Shown: piece after piece, positions 22,621 to 33,080 of the stretch
Layout of the letters: each line of letters starts with the position of its first letter
Numbering within the stretch: position 1 is the first letter of the stretch
Source: Petrolisthes cinctipes
Taxonomy: Eukaryota; Arthropoda; Malacostraca; Decapoda; Porcellanidae
Direction: 5' to 3'
Length of the DNA stretch: 64,000 bases
NCBI GenBank assembly: GCA_033782935.1
Contig: JAWQEG010000066.1
Span: 248,001-312,000 of the forward strand
Program-made: the position numbers and the translations under genes
Notes under the pieces: model-generated
Database searches by the model: none
What the model was told of the DNA's origin: nothing
What the model saw: only the letters and a program-made list of their open reading frames with translations

Positions 22621-23056
22621 TTTATTTATTTTTTTTTTTCTATACCTCAACCTCAGGACTGTAGGCTGTTAGTAGCCCGTGACTCTTGCGAGGCCCCGAG
22701 ATTATTGGGTGTTGCACTAGATGAGACAGTGAAGCTTCGTGGTGATGTTGGTACCGTAGCTTCTCTTCTGTCCCACTAGATGACGACACATTATTTATAC
22801 ACGTCACTATCAGGGGAGAGCAGCTACACCGTCACTCACAGCATCTTGGAATATGGTCTGGCATCTTCTATGTTGTGAGTTGATGACGATGTAGGGGGTA
22901 TTTTCTTGACGTGTCGGTGTAGCCAGGGTATAGTTGACGAACAGCTGGACCCATCAGATCGCCTCGGAATAATCCCAGACGTTTTCTTGTGGACTCGAAC
23001 CAGGGCCCTTGCCATTCGCAGTCCGTCATTCTATCCACTCAGCCACACCTCCCCCC
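22621..23056 (-). mobile_element. tRNA-derived SINE inserted in LINE A2 ORF1
   Basis: Reading the minus strand, the element begins with a G-run at 23056 and a tRNA-like head. An A-box-like TGGCTGAGTGGA lies at 23045-23034 and a perfect B-box GGTTCGAGTCC at 23001-22991. A body of about 330 bases follows, then an A-rich TAAATAAATAA tail ending near 22621. Comparison with the uninterrupted A3 copy (AAACACTTAAAAATGGAGT) shows that exactly this block is extra in A2. No clear TSD remains. The boxes imply RNA polymerase III transcription. Confidence 0.75.
22991..23045 (-). promoter_or_regulatory. Internal Pol III A and B boxes of the SINE
   Basis: The A box (23045-23034) fits the tRNA consensus in all but its last base, and the B box (23001-22991) matches GGTTCGANTCC exactly. 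The spacing is within the tRNA range. The region does not fold into a proper tRNA with closed acceptor stem, so it is a SINE promoter and not a tRNA gene. Confidence 0.65.
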
Positions 23057-23689
23057 AATGGAGTGGATAGCGCCATAGAAAAAGGATGCAAGTACATTCG
23101 TTAACATTAACATGTCCAAATCGCTAGGTCTAGTCTTATTTGCAGCTTTCTTCTTACTACCACGACCAGAGAGTGACGTCTCGAGGGCCTGGTCGACCAC
23201 TGCTCGAGGAAGAGATTGGGGCTTTTCTATGTCCATATATAATTGGTTTAGTGTTGTTGACCCCAGGGGCCAAGAGTTACTACCTACCGGACAGATGAGG
23301 GGACCAAGCGCTGGTCGCCGTGGGCGGGGTACCTCTTCCCCCACTGCGCCACTCGTGTCAAAAAGTAGCCTCAATGGCTCGAAAGTTTGGCCACGACAGT
23401 GCTGAGGCCCCTTCCCCAACATCTCCCGGCCCAGACACCCAACCATCCAACATAGGACGGCCCCTAGAGGGCAGTCCCTCTGGAGGGCAGCACTGTTGGC
23501 CCGTACTGGCAGCCTAATGCATGGGAACCATTTAGTCTGGTCTCTCACTGGCGACCTTACTAGCATGGGAAGCCCTCTCTCCCCGAAATCGGGGCAGAGC
23601 AGGGGCCGGAGCCCCCTCCAGCCTAGCTCGCCAGGTCTCAGAGACACACAAGCCCCCCCACCACGTCAAGGCAGTTCCCGTTGGGGGGG

Positions 23690-24610
23690 AACAGAAACAC
23701 TGTAGGGGACGCTCAACAAAAGGCTTCACCTTAAAAGAGGTGGGGTTAATGTTAATGTGATCTGGGATATGCGAGCCATAGAAGGTGAGGATGATCATAT
23801 TTTTACTGCCTTTCATTTTTGTTACTCGTTGGACACTGTCTGGGCACATAGCGAGAATGTCCTCTTCTGAGAATTCATACAGGTCCTCATTATATATACG
23901 CCCCTTGCTATAATTAAATGTTCGATGTGTTTTAAAGATTCAAACATGCTATCAGAAGGACAGGGGAGATTGAGGAGCATCATGGCCTGTGTAAGATCTT
24001 TTGCTCTGATTAAAACGCCCTTACCATATTTCCTTATGTGGTCCATTGGTAATAATCCAATTTCTTTCTCCAGATACAGGGAAGCATGGATAAGGTTACC
24101 ACGTCCCTCCCTGTAGTAAGCCACAAACCAAAAGGGTGTAGGAACTCGACGTTCCTTTGGGACATGCTCTACAGAGTCGTCAAATATGTTAGGGCAGTAG
24201 TCATTGTCTCTGTCAACTACATTTGTGGACCGCATTATCTGAACTTTACAATGAGTATCCCCCACCATCAGAGAATCTTTTGCCTCAAATGCTGCTTTGG
24301 CAGCAGCATTTGTATTGAAAGTAATAGAGCACCGATTAGGCCTACAGTCACTGTCATATGTGATTCGGATATAAATAATTACTCCAAAACACTTAAAAAT
24401 GGAGTAGATAGCGCCATAGGAAAGGGATGCAAGTACATTCGTTAACATTAACGTGTCCAAATCGCTAACAGGGTTCTTCGACACAACACCCGACCTGCTA
24501 GGTCTACTCTTATTTGCAGCTTTCTGCATACTACCACGACCAGAGAGTGATGTCTCGAGGGCCTGGTCGACCACCGCTCGAGGAAGAGATTGGGGCTTTT
24601 CTTTATCCAT
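23690..24610 (-). pseudogene. Family A3 ORF1, N-terminal half
   Basis: It begins at ATG 24610 (MDKEKPQSLPRAVVDQALET) and reads through the N-terminal domain (RVPTPFWFVAYYREGRGN). It changes frame near 23930 and continues at 23849 to the first knuckle (PLQCFC), where the copy ends at the A2 junction. The predicted fusion with A2 5' UTR sequence (to 23532) is an artefact of the junction. Confidence 0.8.
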
Positions 24611-25046
24611 ATATCATTGATTTATTGTTGTAGGCCCCAGGAGCCAAGAGCTACTACCTGCCGGGCAGATGAGGGGACCGAGCACTGGTCGCCGTGGGCG
24701 GGGTACCTCTTCCCCCACGGGGCCACTCGTTTTAAAAAGCAGCCCCATTGGCTCGAAAGTTTGCCCACGATGGTGCTGAGACCCCATTCCCCAACATCTC
24801 CCGGCCCAGACACCCAACCATCAAACATTGGACGGCCCCTAGAGGGCAGTCCCTCTAGAGGGCAGCACTGTTGGCCCGTACTGGCAGCCTAATGCATGGG
24901 AACCATTTAGTCTGGTCTCTCACTGGCGACCTTATTCGCATGGGAAGCCCTCTCTCCCCAGAATCGGGGCTGAGCAGGGGCTGGAGTCCCCTCTAGTCTA
25001 GCTCGCCAGATCTCAGAGACATGCAAGGTGGTTCCCGTTGGGGGGG
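23690..25046 (-). mobile_element. LINE family A copy A3: 5' end and ORF1 start, joined to A2
   Basis: A second 5' part of family A. It starts at 25046 with the same seven C and AACGGGAAC as A2, has the GC-rich 5' UTR to about 24611, then ORF1 codons to the first zinc knuckle. It stops abruptly at 23690, where the 5' terminus of A2 begins. The missing remainder is not found elsewhere in the window, and the 14-bp TSD surrounds A2 and A3 together. A3 keeps about 30 bases of ORF1 (near 24470-24500) that A2 has lost, so the two came from different source copies. Confidence 0.85.
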
Positions 25047-25060
25047 CTATAGTGAATAAT
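25047..25060. repeat. Right TSD of the composite A2+A3 insertion
   Basis: CTATAGTGAATAAT, exact match to 16956-16969, directly abutting the 5' terminal run of A3. Confidence 0.85.
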
Positions 25061-25345
25061 ATTGTATGGAATATATTATTATGGCATATTATGATTTAAG
25101 TAGTGTTAGGTATCATTATTTGAATATAGAAATTGTATTCCTAGATCTTATATATTATATACATCGAATTTAATTAACTGTTAAATAAGAACATCCGTCT
25201 TCTTTCTCATCTATCCTTTCTTTTTTTATATTAACAAACGAACCTTTCATATCATCACATATCATCAAGATAAGTATCGAGATTATTTGTTCTGGCTGTC
25301 ATTCTACGTCATCATTTCCTTCTTTTTGTTTACTGTTTTAGACCT
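25061..25345. other. AT-rich spacer
   Basis: No gene or repeat recognised. It separates the composite family A insertion from LINE B2. Confidence 0.4.
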
Positions 25346-25484
25346 AGCCCTCCACAAGTCTGTTGCTACCCTCATGGCACGATGTACAGCTGTCGAGAAC
25401 CGCTTTTCTGCCCTTGAAGCCAGGATTGATGGGCTGGTTGCCGCTCAGGCTGCCATTGACTCCAAACTCTCCACCTTGGTCTAG
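25346..25484 (+). pseudogene. Family B2 ORF1 coiled-coil fragment
   Basis: It reads DLALHKSVATLMARC, then ENRFSALEARIDGLVAAQAA, and is cut by a TAG at 25482-25484 where B1 has GAG (Glu). The remainder of the coiled coil and the Ser/Pro-rich tail follow in frame to about 25660. Confidence 0.65.
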
Positions 25485-25539
25485 GCTCAGCAGGCCATCA
25501 TCTCAACTGTCACTACCCTTACCGAAATGATGGATACTT

Positions 25540-26664
25540 TTGCATCTCGCCTTGAAAAACTTTTCAAGTCAGTCCCTTCTCCTGGTCCAATTTCTTCTCC
25601 AGGTCGCTCATCTGCCCCCACTCACCGGACTTTTACCTCCAAATACAGAATTCGCTAGTGATTGCCAGCTGCATGTCATCTATTGTTATGTATGTGGTAT
25701 CACCAGTTATACTAAGCTCACTCAACAGAAGGCCTATGTTTTTCGTCATCATCCCAGTGTTATTTTTCTCCAGGAAGCATTTCCAGGACAGCCGATCACT
25801 GCTGGGCAAGCTCCTCCCCTCTCAGGTTATGTGCCCTATGTTCATCTGGTAAGAAATGGTCTCCTGACTTACATACATAGCTCCTTGCCACATCGCCTTC
25901 TCCGTACCTCCACAGATCCTGACATGACCTTTCAGCTATTTGAGGTTTTACCTGGGAATGGAGTACTCCAACTATGTAATGTCTATTCTGCCCCAGCTAG
26001 ACTCACTCTTGAGGCTCTTCCTTCTCCAACAGTGCGGGGTATGGTGTATATGGGAGATTTTAATGCTCTGCATTCTGATTTGGGTGATGGTTCTGGCTCT
26101 ATTAATTGTAATGGTGTTCGTCTCCTTTCATACATCCGCATGCATCATCTGACACGCTGGGACACTGGCGGTGCCACTCATTGCTGGGGAGGTACTCTGG
26201 ATTACATTCTCTTGTCTGGCCTGATAGCATCTCAGGTCCAGTGCTCCTCTATGCCAGACTTATTCTCTGATCACATCGGTCTTCGGTTTCATTATTCTCT
26301 ACCTGCTGGGTCAAGTGCTTCAGCCACTCATTTGCATATTGCTGTGCCCCCTAAATATTGCCCGACATACATCTTATTTATGGCCCATGTATTCCTTACA
26401 TTTGACATATCATCAGCTGAACAATTGTACTCTGATCTTGTATCTGCTATTCATGACTTCTATAGACTATACGTCTCCCGGCCACACCTCCAGCATCGCC
26501 ATACTGCCCTCTCCTGGACGCTTGATGCACGTATACAGGAGGCGAAGGAGGAGGCTGAACGTTATGGACTATTGTTTAAAGCCAACCCAACCCCTGACCT
26601 GCTCCATCGTTACCAGACTGCTAGGGACGCTATAGTTGCCTTTGCAGGAGTGTGCTCACACTGA
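25540..26664 (+). pseudogene. Family B2 ORF2, endonuclease half
   Basis: The endonuclease motifs are present (FLQEAF, YMGDFNALHSDLGDG, DYILLSGL, SDHIGLRFHY), but the first motif is altered: VIYCYVCGI stands where B1 has VISWNVCGI, so the metal-binding Asn is lost. The long open frame ends at 26664 because of one extra T near 26642; B1 lacks it and continues in frame. The opening residues of this open frame overlap the ORF1 tail and are not authentic. Confidence 0.85.
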
Positions 26665-28147
26665 GTCTTGGCAGCGATTCATGGACAGCATCAACCAGCA
26701 AACAAGTGTGGCTTCTATGTGGCACCTCATCCGTCGGGTTGTTAAAAAGACACCGGCCACTGCTCGTCATCACACTCCTGCCGACTATGCCCAACAACTT
26801 GTCGATGCCTGGTCAGAACAATCTACCCGAGCCAGTCTACCCATCCACATACATGATGCACTCGCTTCCCGTGCTGCTGTTCATCGGGTACGTCTAATGT
26901 CTGCTCTATTACAAGATGATGACGATGATGGAGCGGAGATAACTGAGGAGGAGTTGCGACTTGCTCTCTCTCGAGGTAGAGCTTCTTCCCCTGGTGATGA
27001 TGGTATTACTTATGCTGTGCTGTGCCTACTTCAACATGTTCCTGGGAACCCTCTACATCGACTGTACAATCTTTGTCTACGTGATGGTTGTGTACCACGA
27101 GCCTGGACCAGCAGCACAAAAATACCCATCCCTAAGCCCGGCACTGCGAAGTTCAGGCCTATTTCCCTTACTTCCTGTTTTTGTAAAGTTATGGAGAGAA
27201 TCTTACTCAATCGTCTCATGTACAGACTGCAAGATCGCCTTTCTCCATGGCTGTTTGGTTTCCTTCCCCAGCGGAGCACACACCACTGCCCAGTCGACCT
27301 GTACTCTCGCCTTTCCAGGGACAGTGTGGTGGCCTTCATTGACCTTCGAAGTGCCTTCGATGTTGCTAATAGAGACGTCATTTTGGATCAACTGGTTGAC
27401 TTTCGGATAAAGGGTAATCTACTACGGTGGATTCGGGGCTACCTGAGTAACAGGACCTCCCGTGTGTTTTTCAGTTGTGCACTCAGTCCTTTGCGAAGTT
27501 TTCATCTTGGTACGCCTCAAGGTGGTGTTCTCAGCCCATTGCTATTTAATATTCTGATGCATTGGCTGCTCACTTCTCTCCCTGATATTCCTGGAACTAC
27601 AATTATGTGCTATGCTGATGATATCTGTGTTCATTTTACCTCACCAAGATATATCCAGCTGTTTCGTGAATCCTTCTCTGTGGCCTCCTCTCACTGTGGC
27701 ATTGTTGTCTCCCCAGTTAAGAGCAGAATAGTCACCTGCCGCCTTCCTCAAGCTCAGCCAGTGTTCACCATTGGAGGAACTGTCATTCCCATGTGTCCCA
27801 GTACCGCTACCCAGGCGCGCCAGTCAATATTTGGCCGATTGTCCCTGCCAGACCTCAAGACCATCGCATTGTCCAGGACTTATTGGGTCGTCTCCAGCGC
27901 CGAACTTACACCACTTGAATGGCTATCTAACAACTCCTCAGGCATCTCCATCCCAGTAGCCAGGATCATCTATATTGCTTTTATCCGTTCAGTTGTTGAT
28001 TACCTCTCCCCTGCTTTGATTCAACTTCCTAGGGCTACTCTTGAAACTTTAGAAAATTTTCAGAATAGAGCAATGAGAATAATTCTCGGCTGTCCAATGT
28101 CGACCAGGATTTTGAACATGCAGCGTGAGTTGTGTTTCCCCCATTAA
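26636..28147 (+). pseudogene. Family B2 ORF2, reverse transcriptase
   Basis: A complete RT core: PGDDGITYAV, PKPGTAKFRPISLTSCFCKV, FGFLPQRSTHHC, FIDLRSAFDVANRDVIL, GTPQGGVLSPLLFNILMH and the catalytic CYADDICVHF. A missing T near 27792 shifts the frame, and an extra A near 27902 restores it, so about 37 residues of the thumb are read out of frame. A further frameshift near 28137 ends the ORF. Confidence 0.88.
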
Positions 28148-28149
28148 TC

Positions 28150-29344
28150 GAGAGAATTTATTCTAATGTTACTTGCTTCACTGTCAAGTGCCTCCATTTC
28201 CCACATCTTTCACCCCATTACTCTCAGTTAGTCAGGACTCCTCTTAGACCAAACTCCCATGTCCCTCCCATACTGCCTGCTGGACGTACTCTTATAAGGT
28301 CTGTTTCCTCTATGCTCCGTAGTCTTAATATAGATATAATGATGGTTGCAGACATTCCCCCAGGGCCCCCTCCGTGTATGCTACCAACACCTGATGTGAG
28401 CTTTACACCTACTTCCAAGTCGAAACTGCCTTCTCTACAGCGGCAGTTGGCTTTGGAACACATAGAAACAGTGACGTCCTCCATCACAGATACATACTGC
28501 CTCTACACTGATGGCTCATTGCAAGTGGATGGTACAGCAGGTTGTGCTGTTTTCTAACCTGACATGGAGCCACCTCCCAGGGGGCTGGGTTGGCCGTCGT
28601 CACTGTAACCAATCTAGCTCAATATTGTGTGAACTGTATGCCATTCTGGATGCTGTTAGTGTTGTTTGTGAACGTGGAGTGAATGCTGCCATTTTTTGTG
28701 ACTCCAAAGTTGCCCTTCATTCCCTCTCTAGTGTTCAGCCCACACACTCTATTGTTATTCAGCAGATTTTATCTTTTTTGGCCTTATTACGTCATCGTAA
28801 CTTGACTGTTAAATTTTTATGGGTGCCATCCCATGTAGATTTACGTCACAATGGTACAGTTGACAAACTCGCAAAGGAAGCTTGCCATCTGCCTAATAGT
28901 GGTGTTGGACGTCCTTTCTCCCTGACATGTTACCTTTCTATAGTTCACTCCGCCGCTCTCCTCCCTGTACGGCGAAGTAGAGATGCAGAGAGGCCCTTCA
29001 GCATCTCCATCACCCATTATGAGTCTGTCTGCCGTCACAAATATTCCTACCGTCGTCGAGGCCTCATGGTTCGGAGGCACAATGTAGTCTCTGCTCGTTT
29101 GAGGCTTAGCTACCGGCCACCGTGGCAGGTTGCTGGGATGCAGGGTGAGCCTCCCTTCACTGGGTGTCGCTTGTGTCGAGCGCCTCGTGCTAACACTATA
29201 GAGCACTATTGCCTAGCCTGCCCTACTGTCAGACACTTGCTGCCCCGGGGCTTGCCACTTGATGTGGTTTGTCGACACCTGCTGAACCATCAGGTTCTGG
29301 AGGAACTTCTGATGCGCCACCCTCGTTTTGGTGGATTTAAATAG
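28150..29344 (+). pseudogene. Family B2 ORF2, RNase H and C-terminal domain
   Basis: 28150-28557 holds the connector and RNase H start (LYTDGSLQVDG), ending at a TAA. A frame change leads to 28511-29344 with LCELYAI, FCDSKVALHSL, LWVPSHVDLRHNGTVDKLAKE and CRLC plus IEHYCLACP, ending FGGFK. All RNase H acidic residues are visible across the two frames. Confidence 0.85.
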
Positions 29345-29537
29345 GTCATAATGTAAATATTTGTCTGTATGCTTGTATTTCATTCTGTTATGTTTTTGTG
29401 AAGTTTGTTTCGTTTCACCTGGTCTTGATCACGTCCTGGACACGTGCTCACCAACTGTTACCCTCCTGGAATGAGCTCAGAGCTCGTAGTGACCGATCTT
29501 TGGGTAAGGTTGGAACCTTTTTCCACACACCGGAATA

Positions 29538-29573
<36 letters not shown>

Positions 29574-29656
29574 GTAGTCATTGGATTCTCAGGATTCCCG
29601 CCTACCCTTGTGTACTGTTGTCTGCCTGTTGACTGACGCTACGGTGCAATGAATTA

Positions 29657-31117
29657 AAAAAAAAATAAGGCCTTTAGGGTCAAGTGACGTAATTATACAT
29701 ATTTTATTAATGAAACATATTGTAATAATTTGCGAAAGGTCTAAAGCTATCTTTCCCAGAATATGAGGCAAATCCAACCCTTCATTGTATTTTTATTAAA
29801 AAGAAAAAAAAACGTTGGTTCTTAATAACCAGAGTCTAGTCATCAATAAGTGTGATTTGTTTTCCATTTGCATATTTTCCTTTTATTTCGAAGCCGTGAT
29901 TCATCTATTTTGCCCCTCGTGAAGTACGACTCTACGTTTTGCAGAGTCCTTGCCCTGAATGAATGAATGAACGCGAAACCAGCAAACAAACTTTTAGCTA
30001 AGGAGTGAACTTTGCTCCGATAAATACGAACCCTGAGCAATTACGAGTTTACAGACCCTGCCAGAGTTTGAGAATGGTGAGCCACTCATTCGCCGTTGAG
30101 CTGATTCCACCTGTAATTATAATTCCACCTGTCATTAGTATTCCACCTATGATCATTATTCCACCAGTATTTATTGTTCCACCTGTAATTATTATCCTAC
30201 CTGTAATTTTTATTATTTCACAAATTGCAGGAAGAAATTCGTTGTCTGTGCGGTTGCTTAAAGGGAGAAATATATGTTGATGGTAATTCTGGAGCGACTG
30301 ATTTCTCCAAACTATTAGTTATGAATAGATGTTTAGTTAAGGAGCAAATTAATAGTTATGGAGACAGGAACAGAAGATTATTTATGGGGTCAGGAAAAAC
30401 ACGAAGTATTACGGTACACAACTGCCAGCCACAATATAAGTGAATTAGCTGTGGTTCGAATAACTAAACATTAAAGGATAGAGGGTGAATTGTGTTTTGT
30501 CATATTTTGGCGGCCTTAGGGAATACACTTTTGTGCTCCGGAGATCAGCAGGAGCATAATTTAGTTCTGACAATTTAACACACTACTGGGAAAGAAATTA
30601 CATCCAATTTTTAGGACCGGGAAATATGTCAAGATTACTGTGTTCCGCATTAATCGATATATAGATTTGACATTAGTGATGTGTAAACAACAATTGTTTT
30701 TCCTTGCCTTTAATTACTTATCAATACTTGTAACCATCGTCCTCCATCCACACACCAACAACATTACTGAACAAGGCCTGTTATCAACGCCTCATATTTT
30801 CCGGTAGATGGAGGTTGCACGAGCCACACTTTGCACAACGGCAGCTACGTCGGTCAGAAGGACCGACAGTATTGATTTAAATTTGTCTTTGTCACTGTAC
30901 TTGTCAGGCCACAACGCGTGGATGTGTGCGAACTATGCGTACATGAACCATGAATGTAGGTAACCGTTGTGGCGCCGAGTTTTCTATTTTGACCACACTC
31001 CGGGATCACCAATGTAGCGAGGTCAAGAGCATGTTCTTACTCATTCACAATGGGGGAACGGAAACAACTCAGTGGAAAGTGTAGATAAACGTATATTTAC
31101 ATCCCGGCACAGAGATC
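29657..31117. other. Spacer, mostly non-coding
   Basis: No gene recognised. It contains the minisatellite at 30104-30214 and one arm of the CTCCAAACTAT repeat at 30285-30325. The ORF at 30005-30280 is produced by the minisatellite. Confidence 0.4.
30104..30214 (+). repeat. 18-bp minisatellite, about six units
   Basis: The consensus unit is ATTCCACCTGTAATTATT with variation of two to five bases between units. In one frame it spells IPPVII-type hexapeptides, which explains the hydrophobic ORF here. Confidence 0.8.
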
Positions 31118-31300
31118 AAAACTATATTGTAAGTACAGCTCCGGACAGATCAATGGTCCACACCCCATCCATCAGCGACTTGGCTTGGGCCTGGTCGGAT
31201 CTGGTAACAGTTGCAGGTGGAGGGAGGGGGGATGTTAATGGGAGAGGAGGAGAGAAATGTGGGCGGAGCTATATAGGAGGGTAACGAATGATCAGGTAGA
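31118..31300 (+). repeat. Inverted copy of the family C LINE 5' region
   Basis: About 185 bases starting TGTAAGTACAGCTCCGGACA are nearly identical to the reverse complement of 38765-38936, just upstream of the family C LINE ORF1. They include GGGCGGAGCTATATAGGAGG, which looks like a TATA element. Similarity stops at about 31300, so this is an isolated piece, possibly a 5' fragment of another family C copy or an independent repeat next to both. Confidence 0.65.
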
Positions 31301-31369
31301 GAGACGTGTGTCAGGAGGAATGAATGAAGCATACACTGTGAACGGTATCGAATCACCAACAGTTTAAAG

Positions 31370-31798
31370 CAGGGTTCTTCAATCTTTTTCAGTCGTGACC
31401 CAGTTTTTACTATGACATTATTCTCGCGACCCATACAGAAAGATATTTTACAAATGATCAGAATTATCAACCTAAGAAAATACAAGGCCAGACGCTGAAA
31501 CATAATATTTATAATTAAAAGGCATTCTAACCAGAATTATAAACACTGCCTCACCTACCCTCCCTCTCTCTCTCACACACTCATTCAAGAAGGCTAATAT
31601 TTGTGCAATGATTTTGTTTTATTTATAATTAAATATATGAATATTCGATTATAAAAATATGTTAGGTGGATTCATGTATGAACTTCATATTTATTTTATT
31701 GTCACGAATATTATTATTCTATTTTATTCATGTATTTATTTTTGTGAGCCTGCGACGCAGTTTGGAGGATTTCGGGACCCGTAATTTGAAGAACCCTG
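31370..31798. mobile_element. hAT-type MITE with 8-bp TSD
   Basis: The ends CAGGGTTCTTCAA and TTGAAGAACCCTG are inverted repeats, flanked by an exact 8-base duplication GTTTAAAG (31362-31369 and 31799-31806). Eight-base TSDs and CAGGG-type ends are characteristic of hAT elements. The 429-base interior is AT-rich and has no transposase. Confidence 0.88.
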
Positions 31799-31806
31799 GT
31801 TTAAAG

Positions 31807-32078
31807 AAGTGCATACTGCATTAACGTAAGTGGATATAGAAGAGAAGAAATGTGATGATTTGAGGCGAGGGTGAGGGGGAAGAGGGTAAGAAAAATGAAG
31901 GTGATTAGTTGAAAAGTAATAACAAACAAATATAATTAGAATATCTGTTACATTATGTCCTTTAAATAAAGGCACTGTCCTTTGTTCACCATCGTAGTGG
32001 GATAAACTACTGAATATATATTATCCTTTGGATATTAGACAGCTATCCCTGTATTCCTTTTATCCCTCGTGCTTACCT
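31807..32078. other. Spacer without recognisable gene
   Basis: Nothing recognisable. It lies between the hAT MITE and S2. Confidence 0.35.
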
Positions 32079-32276
32079 AGTAGGGGAGTATTGCCTGTAA
32101 TGATGTGGGCAATACTTTAAGGGTTTTGGCGCCCCTTCGGCCCCAGCCACTAGCTTACATTTCTTCAACTGTCCCTCCTATCTTCCTATTTCCTTCTTGC
32201 TTGCTGTCACACCTCTCTATCACCTTTTCCTGGTGTTATTTGACCTCGCTGTTACGCCACCTAATATCAATCAAAT
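32079..32276 (+). repeat. SINE-like element S2
   Basis: It matches S1 along its length (GATGTGGGCAATACTTTAA, GGCGCCCCTTCGGCCCCAGC). The 3' stem arms are GGTG (32232-32235) and CACC (32258-32261), a compensatory change relative to GGCG and CGCC in other copies. The tail is only TCAATCAA. Confidence 0.65.
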
Positions 32277-32790
32277 CCCTCGTGCTTGTAGTCCACCCTA
32301 TTTATCACCTTCTCCCAAGCCCAGCTGCTTTTTTTTTTTTGGGTGGTGGGGGCAGAAGACGGTTTAATTTTCTAACTTTTTTAATAATCATATTTGTCAA
32401 CAAATTCATTAAGCTATTTACCAGGATTTTTTCTTCTAAACATGCATTTAAAAATAATCGATGTTAAACTTGAATAGGCGCCGCTATATGGCATTTTCAA
32501 TAAACTTGGTCTAATTTTATGCATAGGCTATATATATTACAGTATCTCTCAAGTAACTGGCAACCTTACACATCCTCCCTACTGTCTTATATCCCTCTCT
32601 CGCTTGTCCTTCCCTCCTTTCTTACCATTTATCTTTTCTTTCTCATATTTTTAATCTTCTCATTCGTTCTTAAACAGTTTTAATGACATAGGCCTTTCTC
32701 CCTTATCACTTATAGTCCAATTATATGATTCGAAAAACTGGGGCTGAGATTATGTTGTTGATCGCATTTTGGTTCTCAATATGTAGAGGT
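32277..32790. other. Spacer with poly-T and pyrimidine-rich sequence
   Basis: No gene recognised. The 120-codon ORF at 32105-32467 runs from S2 into this stretch and is not a gene. Confidence 0.35.
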
Positions 32791-32940
32791 TGATTGATTG
32801 ATTGATATTAGGCGCCGCAACAGCGAGGTCATATAGCGCCAGAAAACGGTGATAGAGAGGTGAGACAGCAAGCAGGAAGGAAATAGAAAGAAAAGATGGA
32901 TAGTTGAAGAACTAAAAGCTAGTGGCTGGGGCCTATCGAC
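32791..32940 (-). repeat. SINE-like element S3, 5'-truncated
   Basis: Minus-strand copy of the S repeat. A TCAATCAATCAA tail lies at 32791-32803, a perfect GGCGC/GCGCC stem at 32811-32840, then the pyrimidine-rich body and CCCCAGCCACTAGC. Similarity ends near 32940, next to a 40-base T run. Confidence 0.65.
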
Positions 32941-32959
32941 CATGGTGTTGGTCATTAAG

Positions 32960-32962
<3 letters not shown>

Positions 32963-33004
<42 letters not shown>

Positions 33005-33022
33005 ATATTATTTTTATGCATA

Positions 33023-33066
<44 letters not shown>

Positions 33067-33080
33067 TATTATTATTATTA
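32963..33080. repeat. Poly-T run and TTA microsatellite
   Basis: Forty T at 32963-33002, a short AT spacer, then TTA units at about 33024-33080. Read on the minus strand, the latter is a TAA-repeat tail, as known at the 3' end of Drosophila I-element-like LINEs, and probably marks the end of the family C LINE. Confidence 0.7.

Larger units (their letters stand above)
20878..23236 (-). pseudogene. Family A2 ORF1 (CCHC gag-like), split by a SINE
   Basis: ORF1 begins at ATG 23236 (MDIEKPQSLPRAVVDQ), is interrupted by the SINE at 23056-22621, and resumes from about 22620. Three zinc knuckles follow: CFCCYEFGHGKRNC, CGNCSALDSHLTSEC and CFYCRDAHSLRSRQC. The tail is Ser/Thr-rich. From 22485 to 20878 the frame is continuous except for a single TAA at 21322-21324. 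Such ORF1 proteins package LINE RNA. Next to the TAA the tail repeats a short module (ALDSIDVPP, then SLDSTEVPP). A3 encodes a second copy of the N-terminal half. Confidence 0.85.
16970..23689 (-). mobile_element. LINE family A copy A2, full length with SINE inside
   Basis: Full-length I-superfamily LINE on the minus strand. The 5' end is at 23689 with a run of seven C followed by AACGGGAAC; the 5' UTR is GC-rich (about 23240-23689). ORF1 with CCHC knuckles lies at 23236-20878 (split by a SINE), ORF2 at about 20815-17159, and the 3' UTR ends in a stem-loop (17007-17038) and TCAA-type repeats. Several frameshifts and stops make it inactive. It is joined head-to-tail to A3 without intervening sequence. 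Confidence 0.9.
25346..29656 (+). mobile_element. LINE family B copy B2, most complete ORF2
   Basis: A 5'-truncated family B LINE, starting within the ORF1 coiled coil at about 25346. It retains an uninterrupted domain order: endonuclease, complete RT including the palm, RNase H and C-terminal domain. The 3' UTR has a GT microsatellite (about 29541-29570) and the end word GCTACGGTGCAATGAATT before a short A run. A TSD could not be found; both flanks were compared. It is the reference that reveals the deletions in B1 and B3. Confidence 0.88.

Noticed and set aside
22991..23045. Possible tRNA gene on the minus strand
   Set aside because: A and B boxes are good, but no closed acceptor stem or proper anticodon arm forms, and the block continues for over 330 bases to an A-rich tail. 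It is the head of a SINE.
23039..23647. 202-codon minus-strand ORF at the 5' end of LINE A2
   Set aside because: It fuses GC-rich 5' UTR to the start of ORF1; A3 has a similar but differently framed region, so the UTR part is not conserved as protein.
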